Shown: positions 22,215 to 33,965, counted from the first letter of the stretch. The stretch is DNA of 64,000 nt from Labia minor (GCA_963082975.1 OY720346.1:37289787-37353786); one strand, 5' to 3'. The notes: a model not told the origin generated them from the letters alone. Numbers and translations are program-made.

Positions 22215-24574
22215 TTACGAAAATATAAAAATACAATATATTTTATAAAAATCACTTTTTGAATTTCTTAATTTTATGGTATCTTGCAAAACAATCCCCA
22301 AGGTGCATTCTTGGCTTATCAGGACTAGTATCACAGTATTCACTCGTTTCTCGTCTTTCACCTTTTTTCTGTCTATTGGAGCAAACAACGCAATCCCTTT
22401 TTTTACCTTTGCGCATTTCATGAAGTTTTCCGTTTAACCTGAACTCAGATGAAGAGGTAGAGGCTCTAGATTTTTCTTGTCAAAAATTATTAACCAGTTG
22501 ATCGACTAACAGTTTCACATATTTCAAATGTGTCAATGGTTTTTCGTTTCGTTTTGTTTTTTCAATTTTATATAAGATATATGAATTAATTACAGACACT
22601 TCCATGCCCCAAAAAAATATTTTTTTCCACCACTTAAGAGATTTTCTCAAAAAACAATAGGTAGATGCATATTGATCAGCTCGATCTACACCGCCCATAG
22701 AATTTGTGTAACTGACGACTACATTAGGCTTTCTAATATCTATTTCCGTACCCCCTCGAAGAATTCTTTTTGAATTTATCATTCCAGCATCATTCCATTT
22801 GCTCAAAAGTGAGACAATCCTTTTGTCTTTCCAGGCAAAGAACATAATTTTTCCTATTTTACTAACAAAAGTTTTCTTATCCGAAAACTTGGGTTTTTTT
22901 CAGAAAGGTCGGGATGCCTTTTCTGTTAGCTTTTATAGTACCAGTCAAGTGGCATTTCAATTTCATTAATTCTTCTGCAGAAGATATGCTGGTATAATAT
23001 CTATCAGTAAACATATGGTAACCCTGTGCTTCCGGGATTTTATCTAGCAGCTTTTGATATAAATGCAGCGGAATTCTAGTGGTGACTGGTAAATCTGAAC
23101 GAATAAGACTTTCTGATGTAATACTTCCATAATAAGGTAAGATGGAATAGATATATCCTGTTTCCGAATCCGCCATTGCATAGATTCTTATACCCCATTT
23201 TGTTGGCTTGATGGAGTTGTAAGTAATGAAAGAAATTTTTCCTTTAAATTTTACAATGGATTCGTCTACGCAAATATTTTTACCAGGAATAAAGTGTTCA
23301 GAAAATTTTGAGTCTATATAATCTAAAAAAATACTAGCTTGTTGTATACGAGTTTTGAGATGTTTGCTTTCCGAGTCAGGTGTTTTTAAATGGAGCATCC
23401 AAAATATTTGATTAAATCGAGCTCTTGTAAATACATCAGAAAATAAGCTGGAGTGTCTCCACTCGCAATTTGAATTGGATCAAATAACATAATATATTAT
23501 ATAATAAATATTATATAAATATAATAAATAAATAAATAAATAAAAATAAATATAATATATATTATATAATAAATAAATAAATTTATAAATTATAAATAAT
23601 AAATATTAAACCAGCGCATGTTTGGCTTTTTATTGATGGCACCATGGCACGTGTTGGCGCGTGAGATTTGCAGTGTTGAAAAATTAATTCTGGTACTTTC
23701 AGCGATTCAATCAAGCTGAAATTCTATATATAGCAGTTTTATACAATTCTTAATCATGTGAAAAATTATCAAACATATATCTTTATTTTTACGGTCACTT
23801 TAGAGGAAAAAAATCAAAACGTTGTAGGTAATGACCCTCTTCCGGTTGAGCTACATTTCTCAAAAGTCGATAGAAAACTATGAATTTTGAATAATGCCCA
23901 TGTACCAAATTTCATCATTTTAGCTCAAACCGTTTTTGCGTAATCTTGGTTACATACATTCACACACACACACAGACATTTTTCTCAACCTTAGTGAAAA
24001 TGATTCAGGAACCTTCAAAACGTATAAAAACATCAAAATCTCAACATCGAAAATTTTCGTGATCGCAATACTATCTCTTACGAGATAGTAAAAAAGGGAT
24101 TCTACTGTTATGTCTAGTCGACCAATATTCTTGCATGTTAGAAACAGGCATTGTACCCATATTTAGGATAAGTCCAATGAAAGCCCAGAATTCATCTTTA
24201 TTTACATCGCGCCATGTTTGCCATATAGAGTCTTTAGATATATTCTTTGATTTCAACAAGGATTTTGCATAGCTGTTTGTTTCTTTTATTATTTCATTTA
24301 CAAGTTGTTGTGAGAAAAATAGTTTGAAAAACTGAATCGGTTCAAAAATATTAGAGGGAATTTGGGGGCCTGTTACTTTTTCCCTTATTGAAAAATTTAC
24401 TCTTTTGGGCATATATCCATTCTCTGTAATACTGACCCAATCATCTTCTTCTGAGGAGATGCTTGCATTGTCATCGGTGTCACTATCATTAGGTCGTGCT
24501 TTTCGACTTCGATGGACATCACTGCCAGAAGTATCAATATCACTATAATCTTCATTTATATTAATTTCAGACAA
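22215..24574 (-). pseudogene. piggyBac transposase, broken
   Basis: Segments in order on the minus strand: an acidic N-terminus (24574 on); DSIWQTWRDVNKDEFWAFIG and MGTMPVSNMQEYW; the F1 insertion; FWMLHLKTPDSESKH; CVDESIVKFKG with the first catalytic Asp; MFTDRYYTS with the second; GTIKANRKGIP; a frameshift near 22890; NSMGGVDRADQY with the third; and a Cys-rich C-terminal stretch (CVVCSNRQKK, HLGDCFARYHK, about 22400-22260). All three Asp positions of the DDD triad survive, but the F1 insertion, the frameshift and a stop near 22480 prevent a full protein. Such transposases cut and join at TTAA. Confidence 0.92.
23448..24089 (-). mobile_element. Helentron-like F1 element inserted in the piggyBac transposase
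   Basis: On the minus strand, ACTATCTCGTAAGAGATAGT (24089-24070) opens the element. It has the microsatellite near 23960 and ends with the 3' hairpin and CTCCAG at 23448. The piggyBac frame stops at one edge (after ARG-ILE-PRO-PHE) and resumes at the other (DVFTRARFNQIFWML), so the empty site can be reconstructed. There is no target duplication, as expected for a Helentron insertion into a T run. The 3' subterminal repeat is partly lost. Confidence 0.92.
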
Positions 24575-24797
24575 ATTGTCGCTGAATAATTCAAATTCGA
24601 ATTCATCTTCACTTTCGGAGAATTCATCAATTGCATTGAAATTATTTTCTTCTATTTTGAGGAAAAATATAAAAAAATGATTATAATTTTAACGGAATTA
24701 TTTGTAAAATCCAAGAGTATAGGTTTTGATGAAGAATTATAGAATATTTGAATTAAATATTTATATTATATTTAAAATAAAAACAATCTTTCTTTTC

Positions 24798-24912
24798 CAT
24801 GTCGCTGCTGCGGCGACAACGGAGTAGGAGCTTAACTTACAAAGTCGCCACAGCGGCGACACCGGAGCTATATGATTGCCCTACACTGTCGCCGCTGTGG
24901 CGACAACGGAGT
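24798..24912. repeat. Three palindromic subterminal repeats of piggyBac
   Basis: GTCGCTGCTGCGGCGACAAC, GTCGCCACAGCGGCGACACC and GTCGCCGCTGTGGCGACAAC, each followed by GGAG, at about 24800, 24846 and 24888. Palindromic subterminal repeats are usual transposase-binding candidates. Confidence 0.8.
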
Positions 24913-25832
24913 GCAAAGGGTTAATTTAAATTAATGGATTTATTTGATTTTTTATTATTAAGTTCATTTATTAATTTTTTTAGATCATAGTTAATTCCCT
25001 CCCTTAAAATAAAAGAAGTATTCAAATATAGAAAGAATAAATACAAAATAATTTAAGTTAAATATGATTTAAATATTTTATTATATTAATTAAAATGAGA
25101 ACTTTTAGAATAAATTATTTAATTGAAATGATATTTGAATATTATAATTTAAAATAAAAAGATAAATATTATAATAATTCTTTGATTGGGAATCGCTAGA
25201 GTTATATACATTGTGTAAAATAAGTCCGCCAGTCATTGGGCCACGCCTGGCTCTTGAATGAACAACACGGAGAACTATATAAACTTTAAAAAATTAAATT
25301 CTGCAGTTATTGATTAGATATTAATAAAATCTATAGCCTATGTTACCATAGAGGTATATAAGAATATTGTGATGTAATTTCATAGAAATCGTTTCTTATT
25401 TTTTGTGTTTCATAATTCTAAATTATCAAGTGGCGGTTAAGTAGGAAATTTCTGTTTTGTTTGTTTCTATGACAGAGCAAAAAAGTAAACAAATTACATA
25501 CATACATACATACAAACACTCTCCTTTATATATATAGATATATATATATATTTAAAAAATATACATTTATATATATATTAAATGTATATATTTATATATA
25601 TTTTCATTTATAAAATCTCATATTAATAAAAATTATTTATAAATATAATATAATAATTATTATTCAATAACATTTACTTAACATAAATGCATAAAATAAA
25701 TTTTAGAAGATTAATATATTTTTTTGTTTTATTCAATTTGTGTAAATTTTCGTATAACTTCATCTTTTCTATTTCTCTTGTTATATTAAATAAATTTATC
25801 ATATTAAAATTGCACTAAAAAGAATAAAATAA

Positions 25833-26442
25833 TATAAATATAAAATTTTTTATAAAATAACGTTTTTCCAATGGACTAAAAAGAATAAAATAATTTTTCT
25901 ATAAGTCTGACAAAGTTTATGGATGAATTGCTTCATATTCAACGAAAAATGTTGGGAGCATTTAGTTCTATGCAATTAACTTACTCTTTATAGACCTATA
26001 ATTCATATATAAGTATATACTAAGATACATACCACACTAAAACACTTAATTAACAAGTAACACTATTACTTCAAATATAATCAACCATTTTGAATTTGAT
26101 TGATAATACGTAAATTTAATAAAAATTCTTTTAAATTTTGATAATACTTTGATAAAAGTATATTACAGTGAAAAATAATAAAAGATTAATTTCTTAGCTC
26201 TTAAACTATATATTTTATTGCATGATAAAAAAATATGTCAGTTTATGTGTTTAATAAAATTTTTATTATTACAAAAATTTGACTTGATTGTTCTTATAAA
26301 TAAATTAAACGAAATGCGCCGAACGTTTTTCGTTGAATATGAAGCAATTCATCCATAAACTTTGTCAGGCATATAGAAAAATTATTTTATTCTTTTTAGT
26401 CCATTGGAAAAACGTTATTTTATAAAATTGTTTTATATTTAT
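25833..26442. mobile_element. MITE with ~133-bp inverted ends
   Basis: Arms 25833-25965 and 26309-26442 are near-identical inverted copies. They share AACGTTTTTCCAATGGAC, GACAAAGTTTATGGATGAAT and TTCATATTCAACGAAAAA. The 343-bp centre is non-coding. A piece of the right half (CAGTTTATGTGTTTAATAAA) recurs at 53636-53730. The superfamily is not identifiable from the ends. Confidence 0.85.
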
Positions 26443-27292
26443 GTTTTACAATATGTACTTTATAATTTTTTATATTATATGTATTATTAAATATTCAATC
26501 TCTCAATACTATTTTTAGATTTAAAATGGGATACTAAGGTACTTAAGCATATTAAAATATTTTTTGACATTTTTTGTATAAAGAAAAAATAAAAGTAAAG
26601 TAGATAATATATACTATATAGTATATATTTATTTAAAAAAAATAAAACACAAAAAGAAAAATAAATAAATATAAGTTAATAAATTAATAAGATTAAAAAA
26701 TATAAATACTTTAGGTATTATAATATTATTAAAGAGTAACAGAATAAATATTCTATATTCTTTTAATATATAATAATAACACCAATTAAAAAAACTTATA
26801 TTACAATTTTATAATTATTTATTTATTATTTTATTCTAAAAATATCAATATATATATATATATATATATATATAGTATCTAATCATTTGTTTTTTAGATA
26901 AATAAAAAAAGTTGACATTTTCAAGGTGGAAAATAATTTAATAAACTCTTCCCTAAATATTTCGCTTGGTACGTCATAAGATTATTAAATAGTGAATCAA
27001 AACAGGATGAAATTGGATTATAAAATATTAGTTGAATATTTGTTGAATGTCATGAATCAAAAGAGATAATCGTTCTTTGAAATATTATATTTTATTTTAT
27101 TTAAGATCGTATTTATGTAATCGATCATTTTGTGTGCTTTTTTTATTTATATAGAAGTAGCAGATGGATTAATTGAATTAAATTAATTTTTCTATGTGAA
27201 AGTAATAACTTAGAATAGTGATTGAATATTAAAATAAAATAATATATAATAAATACAATTTTAAAATAAAATAAGGTATAATTATATAAACT

Positions 27293-27742
27293 GGTCGTCC
27301 AGTCATGGATTTGGATACAAGTTTACCAGTGGGTTCCTTTTTTAATTCCAAATAAACTTTTCTTATGCAATTATTAAAGTTTGTATATAAATCTATTTAG
27401 TTACCATGTTTATTAATTTGACCATCAGAGGGTTCTACGAATTTTCGGATTATATTTAGGAAAATTTAAAAAAATAATTAATTAAATAATTTCCCTATAT
27501 TAAAATCGACCAAAAAAAAAACCGAAAATTAGGAATAAGTGAATAATTAGTGAATTAGTCAATAAAACATTACTTAATGGCTGCACATTTTGACGTTCAT
27601 AATAAGCTAATCTGGCAAACTTTAATCCTATTTATCTTGTAAACTAGAAGCGACCCGCAAAAATTGTATAAGAAAAGTTTATTTGGAATTACAAAAGGAA
27701 CCCACTGGTAATGTTTTATCCAAATCCATGACTCGATGACCC
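27293..27742. mobile_element. MITE with ~74-bp inverted ends
   Basis: GGTCGTCCAGTCATGGATTT (27293) and the inverse of AAATCCATGACTCGATGACC (27742) head arms that also share ACCAGTGGGTTCCTTTT and AATTCCAAATAAACTTTTC. Length 450 bp with no ORF. It lies 130 bp beyond the ZIP donor site, inside the intron. Confidence 0.85.
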
Positions 27743-27759
27743 TTCAATACAATTACCAA

Positions 27760-27845
27760 TTTTTAAAATAAAATAATAATAAATAAAATTTTAAAATAAA
27801 ATAATAATAAATAAAATTTTAAAATAAAATAATAATTAATAAAAT
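27760..27845. repeat. Tandem repeat, three ~31-bp units
   Basis: TTTTAAAATAAAATAATAAT followed by AAATAAAA is repeated three times just inside the ZIP intron. Confidence 0.8.
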
Positions 27846-27877
27846 TCAATATTCTATATTTGTGAGAGATAACTTAC

Positions 27878-28820
27878 CGAACGCTTGAACAGCGACCATC
27901 AATGCGAAGCCGAGAATAATAAAAAAAAGTCTTAAACTGCTACAGCCGTTCTGTTTCCGACGTTCTCGTTCTAAAATTTCAAAAAATGTGATGTAAAGAA
28001 TGGTGCCGGCTGCCAGTCCTTGCAAACCGCCAACAAGGAGCGCATGAAGGGCCGAATCGACATCACTAATCGTGATCCCAATTCCAATAGCTACCCCGAT
28101 TGGTGACACAACAGCGAGGGTGGTCATGTAACCAATCGTGTGAGAGAGCTTGGTTCCGGAAGTATTCAACTCCAAACCCATACAGAAGAGGATAACACAA
28201 GCATGGATGGAGACCGCAATAAAAAGGTACCAGACATCCCGGGATGTCGGTTGCAGACCAATCGCCAACCCTTCAAAAATCGAATGAAACGAGAGTGCAA
28301 CCACAACGAGTAACCCTCGCAAATGTCCTAACCACGTCGGACCAACCACGTTCGGATCGGAGAGTGGAACTTCCGGGGTGATGGATACCCGGTTTTTTTC
28401 AATGGACAAGGAGGAGGCATGTAAAAGTGCTGCATGAGAATAAGCGGGGGCGATTTTGGCACTTTTTAACCGCGTTTGTGCGGTGGCGTCATCCACTGCG
28501 CCGCCAGTTCTTACACACCGATGGACCACTTCTTCAAGAATATTGACAAGAAAAAATCCACAGCAAACAAGCAATTCGGCGTAAGGGAAATTTCCTTCGA
28601 TATTAGCACGTAAAAGCGATTCCCGAGCTTCCGGGAGCATATGTACGAAACAAGTGGCGAGGAGTACCCCACCGCCAAAACATAAACAGAGGGAGATGGC
28701 GTATTCGACACGTGGACCAGGAGTCAATGACCGGGCAATACCCAACGGAAGAAGCCCGAATAGTAGGCGGAGGGTAGCGAATAGGCAGAGCACAAGCACT
28801 TTCGTCTGCAAAGTATCCAT
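27878..28820 (-). CDS. ZIP-family zinc transporter (SLC39A1/2/3-like), main exon
   Basis: A plasma-membrane or organellar zinc importer of the ZIP family. The chosen start is Met at 28820 (MDTLQTKVL), followed at once by a hydrophobic segment. The frame stays open upstream to 28993, where TTTGTTTTCAG ends an intron, so earlier residues are possible. Visible: TM1 (VLVLCLFATLRLLFG), TM2 (SLCLCFGGGVLLATCFVHMLP), TM3 (AELLVCCGFFLVNILEE), a loop with few histidines, TM4 with the family signature HSIFEGLAIGLQ, TM5 with SIHACVILFCMGLEL, TM6-TM8 to LGFALMVAVQAF. The frame continues as KLSLTNIEY only by reading past a perfect GTAAGT donor at 27877. Joined to 171-241 the product is 337 residues, close to human ZIP1. 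The exon is roughly half G+C, far above its surroundings. Family is certain; paralogue is not. Confidence 0.93.
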
Positions 28821-28993
28821 CAGGTGAACCGGTGTTCGGCCAGTGGCCGTCTTTCTACCACCGAGGAAGAACCTCGACTGCCAGTCAACCGCTCCCCCTC
28901 CCCTCTTTCCAACTCCCCTCCATTTATCCCATCGTCGACGGCGCCCGAGGACTCCATCGGTCCCCCACCATCTAGCAATCGAGATAACAAGTC
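28821..28993 (-). other. ZIP exon, 5' untranslated or N-terminal part
   Basis: It lies between the acceptor TTTGTTTTCAG (ends 28994) and the Met at 28820. It is G+C-rich and open in the ZIP frame but low-complexity (Arg/Gly-rich), without ZIP features, so it is more likely 5' UTR. Upstream exons must lie above 29000 and were not found. Confidence 0.5.
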
Positions 28994-29347
28994 CTGAAAA
29001 CAAACCAAATACCTTTCATTCATTTACATTTCAATTACAAACACACTTATTCATATTTCCTAATTAAAAAAAATTTGTTTCATGTATTAAATCATTTATT
29101 TTAGAAAAATATTGTTTTTATCCCCCTTTTTTTTTTCTTTTTCATAAACAAAGAAATTCATTTTAAAATTTTAAAATTATTTTATTTATTTTTTGCATTT
29201 AAAATAATAATATAATAATTTATAAATTATAATATACATAAATATCGATCTCTCTAAAAAATTACATTCTTATAATAATTAATTAAAATAATATTTTCTA
29301 ATTTTTTTTTTTATATGCAAAATTTTTTTGTTGTTTAAAAAATAAAT

Positions 29348-29790
29348 CTGGATTGTCTCCACTTGACTATCTCGGAATTTGAATTGGATTAAATAACATA
29401 TATTATATTTAAATTAAATTTAGTTAATTAAATTATAAATTGCAATTAATAAATAATATTTATTAAACTTGCACGTGTTTCGATCTTTGTTGATGGAACC
29501 ACGTCACGTGCAGGCGCGTGATTTGCTGTCAATGTGTTAAAAAATTAATTTCGGTACTTTCAGCGATTCAATCAAGCTGAAATTCTATTGAAGTTTTATA
29601 CAATTTTTAATCTACAACTATCATACATATATCTTTATTTTTACGGTCACTTTAGAGGAAAAGGTAGGTTATGACCCACTTCCAAAAGAGCTACATTTCT
29701 CAAAAGTTGAAAGAAAACTACGAATTTTGAATAATACCCGTGTATCAAATTTCATTATTCTAGCTCAAACCGTTTTTGCGTAATCTTGTC

Positions 29791-29824
<34 letters not shown>

Positions 29825-29935
29825 TATTTCTCAACCTTCAAAACGTAAAAAACATCAAAATCTCGACATCGAAATTAGTGAAAATGACTTAGATACCTTC
29901 AAAACTTATACATCGAAAATTTCTGGCGAGATAGT
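29348..29935 (-). mobile_element. Helentron-like element F1
   Basis: On the minus strand the 5' subterminal ACTATCTCGCCAG is present, though the hairpin's second arm is lost. It has the (TG)n/(TA)n tract near 29800 and ends with the degenerate 3' hairpin and AATCCAG at 29348. A short internal rearrangement is seen near 29880. Confidence 0.85.
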
Positions 29936-30235
29936 GTAATTTAAAATTTTACATACCTATCTAAAATTATTAATATATTAACGTATAAATATTTTATATT
30001 TTAAATAATTATAATATTTATTCACTATACTATAAATAATATAAATAATTTGAAAAAATTTCTTTAAAAAAAATTCTTATTTTAAAAAATTTTAGCTTCT
30101 GTATAGATATTATAATAAAAATTTAAGCTTCTAAGAGAAATTCTTCATTTAACACCTTTTTTAATTTTATTTATAAAAAAAATAAATAGATACATTATAT
30201 TATATTATATTATAGATATATAGATATCTACATCA

Positions 30236-30392
30236 ATGCCTCGATTTGCGTCGTCTCGTTTTGCATTTTCTCGAAATTGCGTCGCTGCATGTTTTGTACT
30301 AATTTTCACTATACGTCATTAGATTTCCTATAGAAAATTTTGATTCACTTTGCGTCGTGTTTTCTGGAACGTGGTCCCGAGGTAAACTGTGG

Positions 30393-30395
<3 letters not shown>
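30236..30395. other. Unclassified CpG-bearing island
   Basis: Repeated TTTGCGTCG and TTGCGTCG motifs, with GAACGTGGTCCCGAGGTAAA at the right side. It looks like the edge of a DNA transposon, but no inverted partner lies in the window. Confidence 0.3.
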
Positions 30396-30425
<30 letters not shown>

Positions 30426-30512
30426 TTGTATTGGATAGGTTATAGGATAGGATAAATCGGTACAAATAAAATATATATATAATAATAATATAATAAATAT
30501 AATATTTATATA

Positions 30513-30945
30513 CTAGCTGATCAGAGCGCCTTCGGCGCTCTTCACACCTAGACGGGGGCTCCGCCCCCTGTACCCCCCCCCCCGAGTGTCCCTATTCTGA
30601 GCTATAACCATCTAACTCCTACCCTATCCTATCTCTCTCACGTTCCTTCCTACATTGTCCACCCTGTTCACAATTGGTCTTCCAAACGGACATTTTCCAA
30701 TCGAACTCCCACCAATATATTTTCCTCTCCCATGCTAGCCATGTGCCCTGTCGGCCCCAGCCTTCTCTATTTTATGACCTATAATTTAATAATTTTGATC
30801 CCCTTTGATAATAATTTCCCGATTGCAACCTCGATTTAAATTCTTTGCAAATATTATTCTCTCTGATACTAATTATTTTGTCTTATCACTATTAATTTCA
30901 AACCCCATCAATTTTCCTCCCTCGATTAATTTTTTTATGCTACTT
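30513..30945 (-). mobile_element. LINE 3' fragment with GC-rich hairpin cassette
   Basis: AGAGCGCCTTCGGCGCTCT (30534-30552) is a perfect 8-bp hairpin and GGGGGCTCCGCCCCC (30566-30580) a 6-bp hairpin. They are followed by a shortened, decayed version of the LINE tail (minus-strand GGGCACATGGCTAGC, GGAAAATGTCCGTTTGG). Related to 20764 and 62806. Confidence 0.75.
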
Positions 30946-31195
30946 TAAATGTTATTAATTTATTTAAAAAAAATCAAAGTAAACAAAATAAAAATAAAAT
31001 ATAAAATTAGCATAACACTAAACTACTATAAAAATAATATTAAAAATATATTATATATTAAAATCTTAAGTGAAAATCCAATTATGAGATCAAATTTTCT
31101 TAATTAAAATAATTTACTCACATAATCTTAAAAATTAATAGTATTAAATTATAGCCGTAATGTGAATGTTTTCAAAGTTTAAAAGGCCAATAAGA

Positions 31196-31550
31196 TCAAT
31201 TGAGATATTGTAAATATCAATAGATATATAAAAAGATTTTTATCTGCACATTGCTCAGAATTTAAATTACCGCCAAATTATCGCCACCAGCGCCTCTATG
31301 ATCTAGTATGGTAACTAAACTATTTTTCATTAATTATTTTTTATAATTTTTTTAAAATTTTTCTAATTAAAAAATCGAAAATCGGGCTTCGAGGTCTGGT
31401 GGCCAGCCCCTTTGTGCTTCCGTGTAAAAAATTCCAGGTCCCTGCGTGCGATAGTTTTTGCTGGAGAGCTCGGTCAAACAAACACACAGACAAACAGACA
31501 AACAAACAGACAGACACATTACACTTGCTTTTATTATTATAGATATATCC
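31196..31550. repeat. Unclassified transposon fragment ending in (CAGA)n
   Basis: It starts with the motif shared with 6165-6235. It contains GCCACCAGCGCCTCTATGAT, TCTGGTGGCCAGCCCCTTTG, TTCCAGGTCCCTGCGTGCG, a CAGACAAACA microsatellite (31483-31515) and ends TTTTATTATTATAG. No ORF. Confidence 0.55.
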
Positions 31551-31619
31551 TAATTTTCTAAAATCTCAATTTTCTCTCAATTTATATAAAAATGCTTCAA
31601 ACTGGTTTCAATTTTATTT

Positions 31620-31810
31620 GTACCGATTCATCCTATCCCACTTCTTCCTTCACCTCCCACCACCTCCTCCATTCACTCCCACCAAACATTTCGTAATCTC
31701 AATGGAAGAGAGCAATTATCAAATAATCATCAGTTACTTGCTGCCTGGGTAACTAAAGGGATTTCTCAATAGGTCTACGGTTGCAGAGAGGAGGGGGGAG
31801 GGGGGTGATT
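31620..31810. other. Purine/pyrimidine-skewed stretch
   Basis: CCCAC/CCTCC-rich at 31636-31685 and GAGGAGGGGGGAGGGGGG at 31789-31806. No gene is seen. It could be regulatory DNA upstream of the ZIP gene; nothing decides it. Confidence 0.25.
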
Positions 31811-32649
31811 GAGTGAATGTTTTATAAATAAAAAATCATCTTCCCAAATTTGGTTTGGTATCGATTCCAATTGGATCTCACTATTTATTTATTAATTTCA
31901 TTTCTCAAATGAAGACAATCAAATTCCATCCATTTCTTAACCAACTTATTCATTAAAAAATCATTCCCTTTTACCCTTATTTTAACTTTCCCTTCAAAAT
32001 ACCCAAGTAAACTAAAAGGAATCATTAAATGACTGCATTAATAATTCAAAAAAAAAAAAATGTATATAAATTAATCATCCAAATGTCGATAACATTCACT
32101 TTTCTTACTTAATTTTAGGATTGACCTGAATATTCTATTAATTTATTAAAAACTATAAATTGATAAGAATATAAACATCCTTTCTTACTGAAATATAATT
32201 AAAAACATATCATAATACCCTTAATAAATTTTGAAAAATAATTAAAATAAATATTTATAGAAAATACTTTAATAAGTTTATTAATATTAAATTAATTTAA
32301 ATATAAAATATTAATATGGACTTTGAGAAGAATATTACAAAAATTTTAAATTTAAATTTATTATAATAATTTTTGAAAAATTAATTTTTTTAATAAAAAG
32401 GTAAGCAACATTCCTCATATGTCCTATAGAAATCCTTATTGTATATATATCTTATCTTATTATGCTAGCTAAAATTGTATCTATATATCTATATATCTAT
32501 ATATTTATCTATAGCCATTGGTTCTCAAAAACCGCTCTAACGATTTTTTTCAAATTCACACTAGATATAGTATTTATAAAGAAAAATTGAGTTTTATTGA
32601 TCACATCTCTTGAAACTTACAGCTTCATTATTAATTTCTTAATTGAAAA

Positions 32650-33552
32650 TTATATATGGGTGTGACGTCATCAATTTTACTTCAATTAATATTTTTTTTA
32701 TATTTAAAATATTTTAAAATAAAATAAATTTCGAAATAAAATTAAAAATATTTATTTTTAATAATATATATATATATATATATTTATTAATCTTAATTAA
32801 TTAATTATTAACAAAATAAAATATGGTTGGTTGACTCCCGCTTTTTTTTAAATGAATTGAATTAACATTTTTTTATATATTTAAAATATTTTAAAATTCA
32901 TTATTTAATTTCGAAATAAAATTAAAAATATTTATTTTTAATAAAATATATATATATATTTATTAATCACTCTCAAAAAAAACAAAAACAAAAACAAAAA
33001 AACATATAATTCTTGCAAAGAGAGTAAAAATGTCATGTTAATTAACTAAATATATATCAGTCTAATGGGTAAAGGCACTCTTTTGAATAGTCAACTTAGC
33101 AGGATCGAAACCGGCGGAAAAAATTTTTTTTTTTTTTTATCTATTATTTTATATTTATTTATTCATTGTTCTTTGATTAAATTTAATTTCTTTTATTTTA
33201 TTTTATTAATTAAAATGATGCAACATTTAATAATTGTAATATTGTAATAAATTTTATTTTTTTTATTTTATTAATTACTTATTAGTCATTAACTAATAAT
33301 TTAATATTAATTCAAATTTTTTTTTTATTTTTTATAAATTTTTATTATTTAATTTTGCTTTTGTTTATATATATATTTTAATTAACTAATCTTATCTTTT
33401 AATTTATATATGGACAAATGACACTCATATTGAAATTTGACTCCCGCCTTTTTTTAAAAGATATTGTTTTAATATTTTTTTTATATTTAAAATATTTTAA
33501 AATTTTTTATTTAATTTCGAAATAAAATTAAAAATATATATTTTAATAATAT
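32650..33552. repeat. Three copies of a ~120-bp AT-rich repeat
   Basis: AATTTCGAAATAAAATTAAA followed by AATATT, preceded by TTTAAAATATTTTAAAAT, occurs near 32695-32765, 32875-32945 and 33475-33545. Two copies are preceded by TTGACTCCCGC. The rest of the block is plain AT-rich DNA. Confidence 0.7.
33055..33117 (+). other. tRNA-like fragment (pseudogene or SINE head)
   Basis: CAGTCTAATGGG resembles a pol III A box and GGATCGAAACC a B box, 45 bases apart. The GCAGG/CCGGC T-arm is mostly paired. No acceptor stem or clear anticodon arm forms, so this is not a functional tRNA gene. Confidence 0.3.
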
Positions 33553-33722
33553 TTTATAATTATAAATTACGATATATATTTATCATTCTTCCAATAAAAA
33601 AAAATATTCATGCACTTAGAAACATATCTAATAATACATATTTATGTATTATTGAGGACCCCAAGTTCCATGCAATGATGCAACATTTAATAATTGTAAT
33701 AAATAATTAAAGAATTGTATAT

Positions 33723-33830
33723 CAGCTCGGTGTCCCAAATATTAATATTACCAGCCAAACCCAATATAATAATGAATTATTTTTTTTTAACTTAATTACC
33801 TAGCCGAGGCTCGGGGTCCCGGTGTGATCT
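33723..33830 (+). repeat. ~105-bp repeat with GAGCC/GGCTC palindrome, copy 1
   Basis: CAGCTCGGTGTCCCAAATAT, then ATTACCAGCCAAACCC, a T run, and TAGCCGAGGCTCGGGGTCCC. Copy 2 is at 33966-34070, and a faint relative (GTGTCCCAGGTTATTACTAT) is near 50317. Confidence 0.75.
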
Positions 33831-33965
33831 TAATATATTGTCAGAATTAGATAAATAATGTAGAGAAAAATTATTTAAAAATAGATATTTATTTAAATGA
33901 AATAAAATTATTTAATTTACAGAATGAAAATGTCTATAATAATGTCTAAACATTTTTTCGAGCGA

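Larger units (their letters stand above)
22027..24920 (-). mobile_element. piggyBac transposon with both ends and TTAA duplication
   Basis: The exact inverted ends CCCTTTGCACTCCG and CGGAGTGCAAAGGG are flanked by TTAA at 22023-22026 and 24921-24924, the piggyBac signature. Without the F1 insertion (23448-24089) it is about 2.25 kb, a usual length. The right end carries three palindromic GTCGCCGCTGTGGCGAC-type repeats. The left end has a different pair built on GGGCTAKCAGC and ACTCC. Confidence 0.95.
242..27877 (-). other. Probable last intron of the ZIP transporter gene
   Basis: It runs from the donor GTAAGT (27877-27872, minus) to the acceptor TTTTCAG (ends 242). I see no further convincing ZIP-frame exon inside. 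It holds most of the repeats described below: tandem repeats, LINE, hAT, mariner, Helentron-like elements, the endonuclease relic and piggyBac. Stretches between listed repeats (for example 1313-1940, 2460-3150, 3925-4925, 5420-6040, 6560-7000, 7740-8715, 9920-10690, 12000-13840, 14740-15320, 18505-19650, 24925-25830 and 26445-27290) are AT-rich, with short tracts and no coding signal I can support. Confidence 0.5.

Noticed and set aside
22023-24924. Active piggyBac gene
   Set aside because: The transposase is split by F1, frameshifted and stopped, although the ends are intact.
28820-29023. 67-codon minus-strand frame overlapping the start of the ZIP exon
   Set aside because: It crosses the acceptor at 28994 and is out of frame with the ZIP domain.
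28511-29067. Other overlapping frames on both strands in the ZIP exon
   Set aside because: Shadows of a GC-rich exon; no independent motifs.
33055-33117. Functional tRNA gene
   Set aside because: A- and B-box-like motifs are present, but no acceptor stem or anticodon arm folds.
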